Both the position numbers and the translations under genes were made by a program. Positions 22,233 to 33,670 of a stretch of 64,000 nt of DNA are shown here, one piece after another (positions within the stretch are counted from its first letter, which is position 1; each line of letters begins with the position of its first letter). Source of the stretch: Myrica gale (taxonomy: Eukaryota; Streptophyta; Magnoliopsida; Fagales; Myricaceae); NCBI GenBank assembly GCA_963930655.1, contig OZ005605.1, positions 21,893,501-21,957,500 of the forward strand, read 5' to 3'. The notes beneath the pieces were generated by a model that was given only the letters and a program-made list of their open reading frames with translations, searched no databases and was not told the DNA's origin.

Positions 22233-23234
22233 ATGAGCCATGGTGAGCATATCGGGTATTACGTTCTCATGGTGTGCCTATCCATCTCCCTCATTGTTCT
22301 TGGTATTGTCCTCTACCTTGTTTGCAAACGTAGACCTGTTGAATCTCATGAGGAAACACTTTCCTCCAAGGCTTGTGCTCGCGCATACCCTTTAATGGAT
22401 ATTGACGCTGCCACTGATGGCTTCAACCACCACAGAATAGTCGGCCAGGGCCGCCTAGGAACTGTATATGCAGGCACAGTAGAACAAGGAGAACTGGTTG
22501 CAGTCAAGCGGATACATCCAAGGTTTGTGTTGAGCAATGCTGGTTCTGGGTTTTTAACGGTGGTCAAGTCACTTTCTTTTGCCCAACACCCCAATATAGT
22601 ATCAATTATTGGGTATTCTGAAGCTCCGGGTGAGAGAATTGTAGTAATGGAGTTCGTTGGCATGGTAAGTTTGGATTTCTATTTACATCAGAACCCAGAT
22701 GGGGTAGCGCTATTGGATTGGAGCCGCCGTTTGAGGACTGCAGCTGGGGCTGCCCGAGGGGTCGAGTACCTGCACGGCTCAGCGCCAAGCATAGTCCATG
22801 GTTGTATCAAGGCCTCAAATGTATTAATCGATGTGCAATTTTCTGCTAGAGTTTGTGATTATGGGCTATCTTTTTTGGCACTCCATGAGAAGAAAGGCCT
22901 AATAGGTTACGTGGATGATGAGTTCTGGGGTGATATCAGGGGCGGTCCTTGCAAGGAGAGTGATGTTTATGGCTTTGGGGTGCTTTTGCTAGAACTTTTG
23001 ACTGGGAGAAGAAGTGAAGAAGGGTTACTGGTTAAGTGGGCATTGCCATTGATTAAAGACATGAGGTTTTGGGAACTTCTAGACCCAAGACTGGCAGTTC
23101 CTTCAGATATGAAGTTTCTTTTTAGATTAGCTAAAGTTGCTTCAGCTTGTGTTGGTAACTCAAGGAAGAATAGGCCTTCCATGGGTCAAGTGGCAGCAAT
23201 TTTGAACAGTTTGGAGATGGAATTATGTTCTTGA
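22233..23234 (+). CDS. CR4-like membrane kinase, probable pseudokinase
   Basis: Intronless, 333 residues, starting at the first ATG of the frame. One membrane helix (about 9-31, YYVLMVCLSISLIVLGIVLY) with almost no ectodomain, a basic stop-transfer CKRR, then a kinase domain (about 55-330). The glycine loop GQGRLGTVY (71-79) and the VAVK lysine (K92) are present. The catalytic loop, however, reads HGCIKASN (189-196) where HRDxKxxN is expected, so the catalytic Asp is Cys. The alphaC glutamate position appears to be Val in FLTVVKSL. DFG is DYG (209-211), and no APE is visible after it. Closest in pattern to Arabidopsis ACR4/CCR-type kinases and the short relatives At1g28390, At3g51990 and At5g23170; neighbouring HSL1 and NAC suggest At1g28390. 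It probably acts as a membrane scaffold or allosteric partner, which is inference. Confidence 0.88.
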   Translation: MSHGEHIGYYVLMVCLSISLIVLGIVLYLVCKRRPVESHEETLSSKACARAYPLMDIDAATDGFNHHRIVGQGRLGTVYAGTVEQGELVAVKRIHPRFVLSNAGSGFLTVVKSLSFAQHPNIVSIIGYSEAPGERIVVMEFVGMVSLDFYLHQNPDGVALLDWSRRLRTAAGAARGVEYLHGSAPSIVHGCIKASNVLIDVQFSARVCDYGLSFLALHEKKGLIGYVDDEFWGDIRGGPCKESDVYGFGVLLLELLTGRRSEEGLLVKWALPLIKDMRFWELLDPRLAVPSDMKFLFRLAKVASACVGNSRKNRPSMGQVAAILNSLEMELCS

Positions 23235-25244
23235 TTCACCGTCTCTCCCAAAACGAACCAATGACGCCGTGGGTAACCATTTTTTAACAATTCAGAGACA
23301 TATTTCAATTCATTGGAACGTTTTGGCCGGCATCCAAACACCTCCGAAGTCACTGGAAGGGACCAAGTACTTTTAGTCTAAAAAGGTTGCTGCTATTATT
23401 AGTCTTATCATTATCTGATGAGAATTCTGTGACGAAAACGAAGAAGCTGGAAATTTTGAAGTATTTGACTTTGATCAATTCCTCTCAGTGTATAAATTCT
23501 TGGTGCCGGTTTGAAACATCCATGCCGTAGTTTATCGTCGTCTCTTCTTCGAGAAGTACTCGGTGGTCCCGTGGGAGCTTTCGAAATGGAAAAGGTCCGA
23601 CGGTGTCTTTGTATTTTCGACGGGTGAACTAATCTCTTGTTTGCGTGTTGGACGAGGGATCTCTTTTCTTATTTGAAAGTGACTAGTTCCTTTCTTTCAT
23701 TAATCAACCACTTTGGGGTTGTCATTGCTGTATCATTTGATTAAAATTAGCATCAATCTGTGTATCATTCCTGTACAATCATATGGCAACTAGGAAACAA
23801 AGTGTTCTTTGTTTTTTTTTTCTTTTTTTTTTTAAGCCAAAGGCTAGAAGAACTAGTATGTTTTTTTATCAGATAGGAAGGTGATTAGGCAGTACATTTG
23901 TTGTTGTCCATTCTCGTGCTAAATCAATAGATATATACCAATTACTAATCTTTTGTGTTCTTGTTTGGTGGCCATCTAGCAGTGGAAGCCTTCTACAAAT
24001 TGTTAGTAGCTGATAGAAATAAAAGTTCAATTTGTTTTTGACATTTAAGAATTCATAAACCTAATTTATTTTGCTCAAACGTCTATGAAAATGCTTAATA
24101 AAAGCGGTTTAAAGAATAGTCTCAAATATGAAGGTTGAAATTCCTAAAGATTTTAGGCCAGTTGTAACTTTTTCCACCTTACAGAACCCCTACTTAAAAA
24201 AAAAATTAAGAAGAAAGAATAAAACAGAAAAAAGGAAAAAAATCATCCCTGGTATCCTCTATCAAATCCCCAACGGGAAGCGTTGCCCCCTCGATCCTCT
24301 CTCTCCTGGGCTGAAATTGGGCTAGTATAGTCTGGGCCAACATAAATCACTCTCATTGAACCCAAGCTCAGATGGTCTATGTAAATCCCATGGACGTAGA
24401 GGCCGAAATCAGAGCCCAGAAATTTGAGCTTCCAACGTTTGTGTTTTAGCCATCGCGTGCCAGTTTTGGACCGAAAGGCCAGCGTAAGGAAACCGATCTT
24501 TCGTCTCAAGGAAAGATTCGAATCAATGAGATTTACAAATCCGCCATTTCTCGAAGGAAAATATAGAAATAAACTTTCTTTACTGTATCTTCCAACCAAC
24601 GTCTTCACCCCATTCTCTGTTATCTACCTTCGATCTTTCAAACTACGTAGGCGTCTCCAACACCGCCCGGCAGCTTTGGTTTTCTTGTCCTGTTAATTCG
24701 TTTGTTCCTTTCTTTTTATTGTCATCTTCCTATTTGGGTTAAAGAATGTACAGAAGTAGATTTAAGCAATTAAGTTTATGTACGCCACTAATTATACAAA
24801 CCTACCCCAAGTTGCTTCAATAATTAGGGTGCACTTAGGGCGGCCGTGTACGTTAGACCCATAGTCTCGTGTTCGATTAACTATGAGAATTATATCCGTA
24901 ATTTAATTTGGAGGCTGGATGGTGCATGGACTGTCTAGATTCCCTGTGATTGATTATATCATTAAGTAGGTGTTTGCAAACTAAAAACTTGATTGATATA
25001 ATAAAAAGAGATATATAATTTGATTGAGAAATAGATTATTTTATAATTATTTTATTAGACCATCTAAAATTTTGGGACCCAACAAGTTTACCATAAGATC
25101 AGATGAATGCACAATGGTGCCGCGTATTTTCCTGTAAGATGAATAATTATAAGAATAATATTTTATTACTAAACCGATAAGTTTACGTGGTTAGGTTAAA
25201 CAGATGTATCAAAAACAAGTCATTTGGGAAATTTCTCAAGCTTC
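23235..25244. other. downstream region of the kinase, no gene seen
   Basis: AT-rich with T-runs near 23815-23835. Open frames at 24128-24325, 24243-24608 and 24424-24696 overlap on both strands and have no recognisable domain. Nothing is supported. Confidence 0.4.
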
Positions 25245-25407
25245 TCGACAACTAGTGGCATATCTAGGATATAAACTGAGTGAGGTCTAATTTCTAAGAC
25301 ACAATTACTAAAAAAAAATTTCGCATCATGTAAAAAATGTCTTAAAATTACAATATCGCAAATTAAGAATCAAAAACATTAAAAATAATAAAATACATTT
25401 ACTGAAC

Positions 25408-25705
25408 TATTTGCTAATACTGAGAGATGGTAATTGGATCCTAAGAGCCTTCATCTTCTGAAAACGTTGTAAAATGACTTCTTTCTCAATAGTGTCAAAA
25501 ATTTCTCTCTCAATGTATACTACCATTGAATCCTAGCATCATAAGAGTCAATAGATTTACGCAACTTTGGGTCGGAAATAATATCATCCGAACACAACAA
25601 AGGGTGAGGTCTTTTCGAACAAGAATCCTCATTAGAAGTAGTAGCCACATTATGAGTATTAGACGACTCCATGCTTCGTGGTTTTTTCATAAAAAATCGC
25701 TCCAT
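25408..25705 (-). pseudogene. hAT/MYM-type transposase, N- and C-terminal remnants
   Basis: It starts MERFFMKKPRSMES and continues to DIISDPKLRKSIDSYDARIQ, the standard N-terminus of plant TTF-type zinc finger transposase-like proteins (ordinarily several hundred residues long). A stop follows at once. In another frame the sequence resumes as VYIEREIFDTIEKEVILQRF then QKMKALRIQL, which is the extreme C-terminus of the same family (YIERDIFD...IIQRFQNMK). The whole central region, including the catalytic and dimerisation parts, is missing, so an internal deletion fused the two ends. The product cannot be an active transposase. Confidence 0.75.
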
Positions 25706-27020
25706 TATCTAAAAAGAACAAAACAAAACAAAACAATAATGCAGTCAATGAATTGAACTGAATTTTAAATATACTTTTCTACTTCACTTGGAAGAAGGTT
25801 TCAAGAGCTCAGCAGAAGGTTTCTGAAAATGGTCATAACTTGTACTTTGATGTTTTGAGCATTATGTTCTATCAATCAGGAGTAATTGCATGATATATAG
25901 TTCATAATCAAGCATTAGTTCAATATATATATTTCCTACTTTCATGTTCAAGCATTAGTTCCTTCCCTTACAAACATAATTACCCCATCAGATGCCTATG
26001 TACGACCAAAGTTGCTTGGGATACTATATGAAAGAAGAAGCAAATCCTAAACCTTCCGAATAGCCTATAATAGGCACTGATGTTTAGAAGGCTATTCATA
26101 AACTTTATGCAATGTTTTGGCGCAATGCCCATTAAAGCATACTTCCCTATTTGGTGTACTCTGGGACCAGTCTTGTGTAATTGCCTGACACTCTCCTTAG
26201 GTTGCTAGCTTTGGAGCCTCTTTGATGGACTATAATATCTTGACAATGTCAATCGCACCACAGGATATACATGAAGCTCAAGTACAGTTTGCTTTGGAAA
26301 GAGGACTTCCAGCCATGCTTTGTGTATAGATTGCCATTCCCGTCTAGAGCCTTTGATATGGCTCACTGTTCCAGATGCCTTGTACTATGGACTAGTTCTG
26401 GTATTTTACTCTTGAGGCCATTTGTAACTGTGTTATTATTACTCCAAGATTCTCCTTTTAATGTCCCATGGAACTCAAAGGCCCAAGTGCTCTTGAAAAT
26501 TATTTATTATTCTATAAAATAAAGCAACGTCACTGGAACATTTTATTGATATCCAAATGATATCTTCTCATGAAATCCTAAACTGTCTCTTTTCCAGCTT
26601 TGTAAGTGATTCTTGCTATGGGAGGAGACTAGAATAATTCCAATTGCTAAGCTAATCACAATTCAATCATTCTGTACCGTGCTATTAAAACACTGGGTCA
26701 ATGTAAATGTTTCAGGCATTCAACATTATTATATAGCTAGGCTGATTCCTTTACTTTCACTCTAGATGGGCTATATCTGTTGGAGATGGACCGAGTTTGA
26801 CCCATAAATTGTGACATGAATGACGGTATAACTCATTTTCAAATATAAAATGTGTGACATGAATGATGGCTCTACATATTGATCGTATATAACATTAGAG
26901 CTTGAACCATATTTGCACTCCCTCCCCAACAAAACCAAACAAACAAAAAAACAAGAAATGATGGGTTCACAATCAGAAAGCAAACAATAATTTCCATAAC
27001 TACGAATCAATGAATCAGCA

Positions 27021-27306
27021 CCCAAGCTCTTTGGCTCTTACAGAGTCAATGAATCAGCACATTAAAATGATTACATTAGCACAAACTCCTCAAACAATTC
27101 CAAAACTACATGAAATTGCCCAATTCCAAAACTACATATCGCATCCTCTTCAATTTCTCTCTTCCTCCCAAGCTCTTTGGCTCTTACGGAGTCAATGAAT
27201 CAGCACATTACAATGATTAAATTAGCACAAACTCCTCAAACAATTCCAATTTCCAAAACTACATGAAATTGCCCAATTCCAATTTCCAAAACTACATACC
27301 GCATCG
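27021..27306. repeat. tandem duplication, about 156 bp, inside the hAT element
   Basis: The segment starting cccaagctctttggctctta at 27021 recurs at 27177, with the same following landmarks (gtcaatgaatcagcacatta, attagcacaaactcctcaaa, aactacat...cgcat). A few bases differ and there are small indels, so the duplication is not recent. Confidence 0.85.
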
Positions 27307-27808
27307 GGCATCTGCATACCTGCACCTGAAGGCTGGAGTGGAGAGGCAGTCGGGCTTCGGCAGAGAGACGAGAGTTCCTGTGGGCGGCGCGGCACCTGAG
27401 ATTCTGAGAAGTGAGAGCAGAGGCGGAGTCCCGGAGGGTCAGAGACGAAATGTGAGTCACAGAGTCAATGAGTGCGAGAGGGTTGGGCGGTCGGCAGCGG
27501 GCGCCGGGCGGGACAATGAGACACTGAGAGAGAGGCTGGAGGCGTGAGGGCTGAGGGAGAGGCAGAGTCCGGGGAGAGATCGCAAGTGGGAGAGGCTGGT
27601 GTTTAAAAAATCAAACGAAACAGGCCTGTGGGGACTGGGCTAGCGGGTGGGCCAGTGAGGCAGTCCCGCCCCCACTGGCCCTGGAAGCAGGCTTGGGCGG
27701 CTGGGCCAGTGGGGGCAAGCCTGCTTCAAAAAAGATTTAATGGATTTTTAGAGCAAGTGGGGGCGGCCGCCCCCACCGGCACCACCTAGCTCCGCCTCTG
27801 TCAACAAT

Positions 27809-30800
27809 TTGATGCCACTCCGAAAAGATCGTCAAAAAAAGGTGCATTAAAAGCGAACATCGAGCTCGGACCCCCTAAGCTAAAATCATTTTATGCTGAC
27901 CATTAGTCATCTAATTACGCGTTAACTTTACTCTAATTATCTCCTTTCAGTTTTGTGATTCATAACAGCATAAAGCATTTTCCGACATCATCTGTGCACC
28001 GCGGTGGTCCATGTTCATTTTAGTTGACTTGTATAAGATTCCTTGAACGAAGTCTTCCCATGAGTCGCCCCTTAGCATTGGGAGCGTTCCTCTATTGACA
28101 TCAGGCATTGGGAAATGATGGGACGCGGCTCTTGGGGTATAGTCTGGATGGCGATGGGATACGTACATCGGAATTCTCGGTGTGGGGAAATTTATCGGTC
28201 CTCAAGTGCAACACTCCTCTATAGCCCAAGTTTTATTGTTGAATCGAAATTTTCTAAGGTTAAATGATTATATTGTTTAGAGTCTATTTTACTAATGCAC
28301 TCTCTCATTTAATGCTCTATTTTTACTTAGGCCTAGGGTAGAGTTTATACGGATACAACATTGGTATCAATTATAATCACATAGAGTGCACTCGTATTGT
28401 AAATAAGATGGTTTGATTTGTAGGTTCTTTGTGAGTACACAATTGGACACGTGCCAAGCTTTATTAAGAAAAATTTAGGTGGATGACAGATAGATTATTA
28501 GAATAAATACTTGACTCTCAAGCCATTTTTTATATTAGGTTATTGTCTAGAAATAATGTTTATAATGTTCAGATTGACACGTCCGAGTATAAAGCTCCAA
28601 CAATGACTCTTCAGTCCAAACATCCATCACTTGTGCTCTATAGTTTGACATTTCTTGCAGTTTTGCCTTTATATTTCTCAATCCCGTAACTTGTGCCTGA
28701 TCCAAGCATGGGAATGTTCTATTTTGCGCGACTTTGCCATACTTGAAGAAGAAATATCTGGTGGGAATGCATTGATAATAAGCTTGACCCGAAACTATCT
28801 CTTTTGCTCACACTTTCGTATGACACTACACGTAATTAGAACAGCAGTATACCTGAAATTACAACAGTACGTATATATTCTCAGCATTATCAATTATTTG
28901 ACGCCTATTATATATATACTAATTCTTAGACCACCTTTTTGACTTTTTTGGGGACCTAATGATGAGCATTCGCAAACTCCTTACTCCTCGCCCCTTACGC
29001 GGAAAAAAGAAAAAGCACTGCAATCTTTCTCATGTATCCAGTGAATAGATGTATACGAATTCACCCTTTTAGTCTGATTCTTGATAGGGGAGCAGATTCC
29101 GCTTAACGAGCATTGGAGGATCACGGTATCAAAAAGCGTCTGCCATTTGGCACATATCCAATATTACTTATCTTGACGGATTACATTTGTCAGAATTTTA
29201 TTTGAGTAATTATATAATTTGTTTATACTCAAAATTTAATTTCTTAGATTTGGATATAGACCTAACTCCATTGAGAAACAGATTGAGAGAATAACGATAA
29301 ATTTTAAACATTTGAACCGATCACACAATTCAAATATCACTTAAGTTTACTCCACCTTTGTATATTCTGATTTTAGATAGATCTAACTCGATTGAGAAAC
29401 ATACAATATACATGGAGATGTTTGTTTGTCAAAATTTCGAGAATTAATGAAAATCTTTTAGAATTGAGATTTATTACGATTTGTAAAAAATTTAGAATGT
29501 GTTTAGCTTACTCAAAATTTTGATACCTTGAAATGATAGAGTATCAAATATTATCTATGAAACAATATCAATAAACTCTAAACACATGAACCGGTTTTAT
29601 AATTAAAGTATTATTTAAACTAAAAAAACTTGTTTGCAATAAGTAGAAGTCGAACTCATGCCCCCTTATCCGGATTCATGTACACGGTTTATCTAGGGTG
29701 ATGTTCGTTTACCATTTATTTTTAGGATTTGTAGCTTTTTTTTTTACAATCCAAACATCACAAAACACACGTATTCTAATACAACAATTTATTACATTTT
29801 TTACAAATATCAATTTTTTTTTAATAATTTCTGACGTATGTCAATATAACTTTAACATCACCTAAATATTCAAAATTTTATAAAAATTCTACTAATTTCT
29901 TCGAAACAAAAATTCAAGAAGTTGAGTTTCAACCATTAACGAGCTATAGCATTTGGCAGCATTTATTAGAGATTTTCAACCCAAGACATTAGCTCGGTAG
30001 CTACTAGGGCTACAAACCGGAAATGCGATCCGATTTTTTGACCGCATTTTCGATCCTCCTAATTTAAAGGAAGTGGTCCGGTCCGGTCTAACAAAATGCG
30101 GTCAGGATAGTTTCATTTTTTTCATTTTTCAATTTAAAAAAAATTAAAATTTTTTTAGGTCAATTTCGAATGGGGAAGAACATATAAAAATGTAGAGTTT
30201 TAGTTTAAAACTAAACTTTTTAAATTTGTAATTTGTATGAAAAATATTAAACAAATATTTTTTACCGGATCGTATTTAAAAAAATACAGGACCGGACAGA
30301 ATCACATTTTAAAACCGATCCGATCCAAACTGAACCACAAATTCTATCTGATTTACGATTGATTCAATCCGATCCGCGTTTCGATTTTGTTCATACTAGC
30401 TACCGCTGTATCTAAGAGTAAGCCTTGAGCAAAAGTCGTTGGTTCAGGGTGGACTCTTTTGAGTCAAGTGCCGTGTCCAGGAGCTTAGAAAAAAAAAATG
30501 CCGTGTCCTGGAAATTAGGGTAACTTTCGTCCCTGATTTCTCTTTTGACGTCAACGAGAAATTGGTGTGGTCCAGTCGATGACGTTGACATGAACCAATC
30601 GATGCAATGTGATCACTAGCGGCTATATTTAAAAAATGTCGAGCAATTTCCTTACACTTTCTCAATTACGTACGTGTGCAAATTATAACAAATTTAAATA
30701 TTTAAAGAATATTATTAAAATTAAGAAAATTAAAGTTTAATTAGATTTTATCAGAAAATAATGAATAAAATATAATTTTATAAACATTACTGTAAAAATT

Positions 30801-31500
30801 AAAAAAAAAAAGAAATAAAATTTTATAAAAGACGATGAAAAAGTAAAGAGATAAATAGTTTAAGTGAATTTTTTATATTTATTGTAACGAAAATAAATAA
30901 TTTAATGAGAGAAAGATTATTTTGAAATTAATTATTTTACTTGATAAAAAATTTAGTTAATTGTGTTTGTAGATTAAAATTTTGAACTAGTCTAAAATTT
31001 TATAATATTTTTGTTTTGCAAAGGCTGCATTATTCCATGAGTATAACTAATAAATCATTTTGGTACTTTTTTTAATGATGCATGTTCTTTGAAATTCTAT
31101 TTTGATGCTCTTATTAATTAATTGGTGAAAGGATAGTACAAGAAAATCAAGCCCTAGAAATGTTGAGGATTAAGTTATATAGTTCATCTTATATATAAGT
31201 GGGCTACAAATATAACAGGAATATCCCATTTCAAAAGTAGCATGGAATTTGGGACCTTGAAAAGTTTTAGTACAAATTTGATGATCATCATAATTACTCC
31301 TCAATTTGTTACGTACCACCAATGTTTTACTGCGGTCCATCGCCGCCACCATTAGTGTTAAATTATCCACCGTTGCTGCTGCTATCATACTCTACTGCAA
31401 TTATTCCCATGCATGTCACGGTACAATATGGATATTACTATTATTCGTACTACCATAAAAAAATGGCATCATATATTATATATATCATACTTATCTCATA
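27809..31500. other. intergenic, no gene seen
   Basis: AT-rich with short open frames only. A minus-strand frame at 27947-28168 was examined and is not recognisable. At about 30007-30400, agggctacaaaccgg and repeated ccggtccggtc/gatccgatcc motifs with roughly inverted ends resemble the common plant 'agggctgcaaac' hAT MITEs, but I could not fix its ends. Confidence 0.4.
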
Positions 31501-31613
31501 ATGGGTTGTTTGTTTACTAAAATTTTGAAGAATATTCTTACAATTTTGAGAATCTTTTGAATTTTGAAATTTGTTAGGGTTTATGAAAAATTTGAAATGT
31601 ATGGGTAAAAGTT

Positions 31614-31962
31614 AAAAATTTTGAAATATATTTATTTGATTGAAATTTTTGAAACCTACCCCAAATTTTTTAGAAAACAAACCTGTCCAATATCTCCGCT
31701 ACAATAATTATCCTAATTGGCGTATTAGAATGAGTCCAACTACGGGTGGGTTTTGTGTTGAAAAAATTTTGGGTTGTTAAAATTTTTGGTATTGAGTTTA
31801 GTGAAAAAGTGAAGAGAGACAATTTTTTATATTTTTTGTAGTGAAAAATTATGATTTGATGGGAGAGATATTATATTGTAATATTTTATTGTGAGATGGT
31901 GAAAAATTTTATATACAAACACAACCTACGTAGACTATTGTCTTAAATGTCCATCTGATCAA
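31614..31962. repeat. segmental duplication, copy 1 (contains MITE A2)
   Basis: It runs from aaaaattttgaaatatattt through ctccgctacaataattatcc and agaatgagtccaactac, the MITE at 31744-31926, then cttaaatgtccatctgatca. The same landmarks in the same order and direction recur at 32475-32843, except that the enclosed MITE is inverted there. Confidence 0.85.
31744..31926 (+). mobile_element. Tourist-like MITE, family A copy 2
   Basis: Ends gggtgggttttgtgttg and (complement) ggttgtgtttg, flanked by the 3-bp duplication tac (31741-31743 and 31927-31929). It shares the family A core. I use this orientation as plus. Confidence 0.8.
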
Positions 31963-31985
31963 CGACCCCAAATTTTATATAAAAG

Positions 31986-32447
31986 TAGTATCCAACTTGA
32001 ATACGCTTATGTTTGAATGAATGTTTTGGATGTGACAAATTTTTTCTACAATTAAAATGTCACTAATTTTAATATAAATTTCAATGATTTTTTTACCTAT
32101 TTTAGGAGAATTTATATTATCATTCATTACAAATTTAGACAATTTTTTAATAAAAATAGTTATTAAACTATATCAATCCACACTTTAAAAAAAAATCACA
32201 TATTCTCCGAAACATAAATAAAAGCAAAGACTAGTCTTAATTAAAACAAATTATTAAAATAAAAAATTAACTTTTAAGCCTATCTGTGGACAGGAAAAAA
32301 AATTTAAAAATGATAATATAAATTCTCCTAAAATAGGTAAAAACATCATTGAAATTTATATTAAAATTAGTGAAATTTTAATTGTAGAAAAAATTTGTCA
32401 CATCCAAAACATTCATTCAAACATAAGCGTATTCAAGTTGGATACTA
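31986..32447. mobile_element. foldback element with about 140-bp arms
   Basis: The left arm, from tagtatccaacttgaatacg, is nearly the exact complement of the right arm, which ends attcaagttggatacta, over about 140 bases. An AT-rich loop lies between. It fits a long-TIR MITE. No clean target duplication was found; a 21-base segment (tacgtagactattgtcttaaa) is present both before it (31927) and overlapping its right edge (32445). Confidence 0.8.
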
Positions 32448-32474
32448 CGTAGACTATTGTCTTAAACATTCATT

Positions 32475-32843
32475 CAAAAATTTTGAAATATATTTATTTG
32501 ATTGAAATTTTTGGAACCCACCCCAAATTTTTGAGAAAACAAATTTGTCCAATATCTCCGCTACAATATTAATTATCCTAATTGGCGTATTAGAATGAGT
32601 CCAACTACGATTGTGTTTGCACTCAAAAATTTCACAAAATTTTTCACCCTCTCAAAATAAAATATTACAATATAATCTATCTCTTCCATAAAATCATAAT
32701 TTTTCACTACAAAAATATAAAAAATTACCTCTTTCCTTACTTTTTCACTAAACCCAATACCTAAAATTTTAATAACCCAAAAATTTTCCAACACAGAACC
32801 ATCCGTAACTCGACTCTTGTCTTAAATGTCCATCTGATCAATG
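32475..32843. repeat. segmental duplication, copy 2 (contains inverted MITE A3)
   Basis: Matches 31614-31962 in direct orientation on both sides of the MITE (aaaaattttgaaatatattt, ctccgctacaata, gagtccaactac, then cttaaatgtccatctgatca), with scattered differences. Confidence 0.85.
32609..32804 (-). mobile_element. Tourist-like MITE, family A copy 3, inverted
   Basis: Reverse-complement orientation relative to the copy at 31744, although its flanks are in direct orientation. The core reads aaaatattacaatataatct, tatctcttcc, actttttcactaaacccaat. Left flank tac, right flank gta. Confidence 0.8.
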
Positions 32844-33090
32844 AGAGAGATAGAGTTTTGATTAGACGAAGCCGGCCAAGACTTGGGCAACGGACAAGTT
32901 GGGATCCGAGGAACGCGGCGTTTCTTACTATGGTGGGGAACAACTTGACAGTCCCAAAAAAAAGTCAAATTTTATATAGAAAGTTTTAAAAATTTGCTAA
33001 AGCTTAACGCCTAAGCTTCTTGTTGCGTGGCTTCTTTGAGAAGTACAGTGAAATGTCGGCTACAGAACGTAATTTCCAGGGAGATGTTTA

Positions 33091-33287
33091 GGGCATGTTT
33101 GAGTGCCAATTAATTGGGCTCAATTATTTGAGTTTAATAATAAAAAATTCATCACATAATTTTTTATTATTATAATATTTATTAAAAATCTTCTCTCTTT
33201 ACTTTTTCACCAACTCTCATAACATTTCTTTACTTTATAATATTTTTCAAACCCCAATATTCAAAATTTTCACCCTCAAACATACCC
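33091..33287. mobile_element. Tourist-like MITE, family B copy 1
   Basis: Ends gggcatgtttgag and (complement) gggtatgtttgag, with the 3-bp duplication tta (33088-33090 and 33288-33290). Core has tttaataataaaaaattcat and actttttcaccaactctc. Distinct from family A but of the same general type. Confidence 0.8.
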
Positions 33288-33476
33288 TTATTGTCTACAG
33301 TCGCCATCTTTTATATAATCTATTCTTGCAATTGACAATTACCTTCCATCAATAGTAGGATGACGTGTCATTACCTCAGCCCACTCACACGAAATTAAAA
33401 TGAAAAAAATTTTGGGATAGAGAGAGAGCCACAGAAAAAGGGAAATAAAAAGGAAAAAGCTAGGAAATCTATATAT

Positions 33477-33670
33477 GGGTGTGTTTGAGACCCACTAAGT
33501 TAGGCCCAAAAATTTAAGTTTAATAATAAAAAATTCACCACATATTTTTTTTATTATATTATTTATTAAAAAATTTCTCTCTTCACTTTTTCACCAACTC
33601 TCGTAACATATCTTTACTTTATAATATTTTTTAAACCCCAGTACCAAAAATTTTCGGCCTCAAACATTAT
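33477..33670. mobile_element. Tourist-like MITE, family B copy 2
   Basis: Same orientation and core as 33091-33287 (tttaataataaaaaattcac, actttttcaccaactctcgt). Left end gggtgtgtttgagac; the right end is degenerate. Confidence 0.7.

Larger units (their letters stand above)
25253..27800 (-). mobile_element. decayed hAT (TTF/MYM-type) DNA transposon
   Basis: The ends form short inverted repeats: tagtggcatatctagg at the left, and cagaggcggagctagg read inward from the right. The flanks tcgacaac (25245-25252) and tcaacaat (27801-27808) agree at six of eight positions, fitting an old 8-bp hAT target duplication. The minus strand near the left end carries remnants of a TTF-type zinc finger/hAT transposase (25408-25705). 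The right (5') end is GC-rich (27300-27790). The middle has lost recognisable coding sequence, so this is an immobile or non-autonomous derivative. Confidence 0.7.

Noticed and set aside
24243-24696. Opposed frames of about 90-120 codons downstream of the kinase
   Set aside because: They overlap on opposite strands and resemble no known protein.
27947-28168. 73-codon minus-strand frame
   Set aside because: Protein-like in composition but unrecognised, with no splice or neighbour support.
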